Shown here: positions 62,571 through 64,000 of the stretch, piece by piece
Layout of the letters: the number at the start of each line of letters is the position of its first letter
How positions within the stretch are numbered: position 1 is the stretch's first letter
From: CAVZMO01 sp963776195
GTDB taxonomy: Bacteria; Nitrospirota; Thermodesulfovibrionia; Thermodesulfovibrionales; SM23-35
DNA: 64,000 bases
Assembly (NCBI GenBank): GCA_963776195.1
Contig: CAVZMO010000023.1
Location: 1 to 64,000 of the forward strand
Direction of reading: 5' to 3'
Translations under genes and position numbers: made by a program
The notes under the pieces: model-generated
What the model was told of the DNA's origin: nothing
Database searches by the model: none
The model's input: the letters and a program-made list of their open reading frames with translations, nothing else

Positions 62571-63464
62571 ATGAAAATATTGCTTGCAACCGATGGCTCT
62601 GAATACTCGGAGCGGGCAGCGAAGTTTCTGACACGTCTCAATTGGTCTTCGGATGACAATATCACTGTTTTTCACGCTGTATATTGGATCCCTTTTCGAT
62701 ACGATGAGGAGTTTTATCTCGGTACGCTCAAAGAAATAAAAAAGGAGATCGCACCCAGAATTCTTGATTCTGCGCTGGATATTCTAAAACCCGTTCAAGC
62801 AAAGCTCAGTGTCGCGATTGTAGAAGGTTCACCGGAACAATGCATCATTGATGTAGCCGCAGATTCGGATATGGATATGATAGCTATGGGTTCAAGGGGA
62901 ATAAAAGGCATTGAGTCAGTTTTTATCGGCAGTGTAACGAGGTCGGTTGCAGCCAACTCAATAAAACCTGTCCTTGTTGTAAAACCGCCGATATCTGCAA
63001 GATCTGACAAGATAAAAATTCTTCTTGCCACTGACGGGTCTGATTATTCCCGGGCTACTATAGAATTCTTATCTTCCATCCCGTTTCCCGATAACACAGA
63101 GGTAACGATATTGAACGTGATATGGTCGAACATCTTTGACATTCCCGAAAGGTTTGTTATGGAAATAGATGAACGGATCAAGAAGCTTGTGGCAGGTACC
63201 AGGAAAATGGAATTTACAGAATCTGAAAGGATTATCGAACTGGCCAGAGAGTATTTGAACAGAAGATTTAGAAATATAGGTGTGCTATCAAGAGTGGGAG
63301 ACCCATCGGCAGAAATACTAAAAACAGCGGAGACAATGGGGGCAGACATAATAGCTGTGGGCTGCAGGGGTTTGAAGGGAATTAAAGGGATGATGGGAAG
63401 TGTATCAAGAAATATCCTTATCCATTCGAAGAGTTCTGTTTTAATCGGGAAAACATGTAAATAG
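62571..63464 (+). CDS. Tandem universal stress protein
   Basis: 297 residues made of two UspA domains (about 1-140 and 146-297). Each starts ILLATDGS(E/D)YS, and the first has the ATP-type ending MIAMGSRGIKGIESVFIGSVTRSVAANS; the second ends IAVGCRGLKGIKGMMGSVSRNIL. These G-x2-G-x9-G(S/T) patterns suggest nucleotide binding. It is expressed alone on plus. Confidence 0.9.
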   Translation: MKILLATDGSEYSERAAKFLTRLNWSSDDNITVFHAVYWIPFRYDEEFYLGTLKEIKKEIAPRILDSALDILKPVQAKLSVAIVEGSPEQCIIDVAADSDMDMIAMGSRGIKGIESVFIGSVTRSVAANSIKPVLVVKPPISARSDKIKILLATDGSDYSRATIEFLSSIPFPDNTEVTILNVIWSNIFDIPERFVMEIDERIKKLVAGTRKMEFTESERIIELAREYLNRRFRNIGVLSRVGDPSAEILKTAETMGADIIAVGCRGLKGIKGMMGSVSRNILIHSKSSVLIGKTCK

Positions 63465-63617
63465 TAAAGCATTTAGCGGTCTTATTATTTGTTTGCCACC
63501 CAGCCACACTAAAACAAAATGTAGTCGGGAATCTTTCTTCCCGTATCAAACAGAAATAAAAATTGATATAATCGTAAATATTTCAGCCACAAATCACCAA
63601 ACAATAAGGAGGTCCTT

Positions 63618-63785
63618 ATGCCTGCCTATGAGTATGTCTGTAAAGACTGCAGCAAAGAGTTCGTTGTTTTCCTGTCAATAAAGGAATTTGAAGCTAAACC
63701 TGAAATCAAATGTCCTCACTGTGAAAGTGATAGTGTTCAGAAAAAAGTTACCGGTTTCTTTACAAAAACGAGCAAAAAGTCATAA
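63618..63785 (+). CDS. FmdB-family zinc ribbon protein
   Basis: 55 residues starting MPAYEYVCKDCSKEFVVF, with a second CPHC pair, so CX2C-x(n)-CX2C forms a zinc ribbon of the FmdB regulator type. AAGGAGG precedes the ATG. It is probably a small DNA- or protein-binding factor; targets are unknown. Confidence 0.88.
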   Translation: MPAYEYVCKDCSKEFVVFLSIKEFEAKPEIKCPHCESDSVQKKVTGFFTKTSKKS

Positions 63786-63847
63786 GTCATTAATGAAGGT
63801 GTGCTCACTGAAGTAATCAGAATCGGCGAGCAGGAAGGGAGGAGTAG

Positions 63848-64000
63848 ATGAAAGAGATGAGACTTCTGTTGCATGTCAGTGATAATGACCGCTGGAGCAT
63901 AGCGCTGGGAAATGCGATAAATTTCATAAAGGATGTAGGTGAAGACCATGCTGATGTGGTGATCGTAGCAAATGGCGCTGCTGCAGCCTCTTACGCCTAT
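63848..64000 (+). CDS. DsrE-like family protein, partial
   Basis: The frame starts MKEMRLLLHVSDNDRWSIAL and continues to the window edge with NAINFIKDVGEDHADVVIVA and NGAAAASYAY. The flavodoxin-like start and the VIVANGAA motif are typical of the DsrE/DsrF-like family (sulfur-relay type). The 3' part lies outside the window. GGAAGGGAGGAG precedes the ATG. Confidence 0.7.
   Translation, partial: MKEMRLLLHVSDNDRWSIALGNAINFIKDVGEDHADVVIVANGAAAASYAY

Overview
The window looks like a chromosomal contig of an uncultivated anaerobic, cytochrome-bearing bacterium, most like Nitrospirota (Thermodesulfovibrionia-like) or a deltaproteobacterial relative. That placement is inference from gene content: small multihaem c-type cytochromes, ADP-forming acyl-CoA ligase remains, archaeal-type S-adenosylmethionine synthetase, AmmeMemoRadiSam-type radical SAM enzymes, a DsrE-like protein at the right edge and many two-component and PAS proteins. 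No 16S rRNA gene or complete tRNA was seen.

Layout. 0.2-8.3 kb (minus strand) is a housekeeping block: nadC, valS, a receiver protein, rsmI and nadE. 8.5-15.2 kb (plus) holds a secreted MA-type peptidase, a holin-like membrane protein, two radical SAM proteins, an O-antigen-ligase-like protein and a flavin oxidoreductase, probably a surface-polysaccharide or peptide-modification cluster. 15.3-17.9 kb is decayed DNA: a structured leader before a ruined DAHP synthase gene, then a GC-rich, multiply frameshifted MFS transporter. 18.0-26.2 kb is conserved core: argS, ilvE, a cytochrome c7, galU, lon and thiL, with a palindromic repeat inserted in frame in thiL. 26.3-31.2 kb has a broken sigma-70 gene and a NarL-type two-component pair. 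31.3-33.4 kb is a mobile scar: a tRNA-Leu 3' fragment, a sigma gene truncated at an IS630 remnant, and an HPF/cold-shock fusion. 33.6-44.6 kb carries malic enzyme, phosphoribosyltransferases, radical SAM enzymes, DNA/protein repair enzymes, nucleoside phosphorylase, half of an archaeal-type MAT, and CheR. 44.8-50.5 kb is an IS pile-up (IS256, ISNCY-like, IS4) on gene fragments. 50.5-55.2 kb is an envelope/stress region (DUF1003, PilZ, Tat subunits, a sigma-54-driven secreted repeat protein) with repeated promoter/hairpin units. 55.3-61.1 kb holds a flavin reductase, another IS, a frameshifted radical SAM gene and a second copy of the sigma/HPF-cold-shock block. The end has a PurM/HypE-like protein, a double universal stress protein, an FmdB zinc ribbon and a partial DsrE-like gene.

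The most interesting features are: (i) two matching promoter units in 51.9-55.0 kb, each with four 11-bp-phased TGAAG/CTTCA boxes placed 11 nt from a -10-like hexamer and followed by a near-identical leader hairpin (third hairpin copy between genes), suggesting an OmpR/PhoB-type regulon for envelope genes; (ii) a perfect sigma-54 promoter before the secreted repeat protein; (iii) a duplicated sigma-70/HPF-cold-shock block, with all three sigma genes of the window broken; (iv) a structured leader RNA in front of a dead aroF; (v) exact reconstruction of a 170-residue gene split by an IS4 element with a 10-bp target duplication; (vi) valS and a radical SAM gene whose conserved N-termini imply ATT and ATA starts. 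Caution: at least seven genes carry short frameshifts with well-conserved sequence on both sides, so assembly indels are a real alternative to gene decay for those, though not for the stop-riddled aroF remnant.
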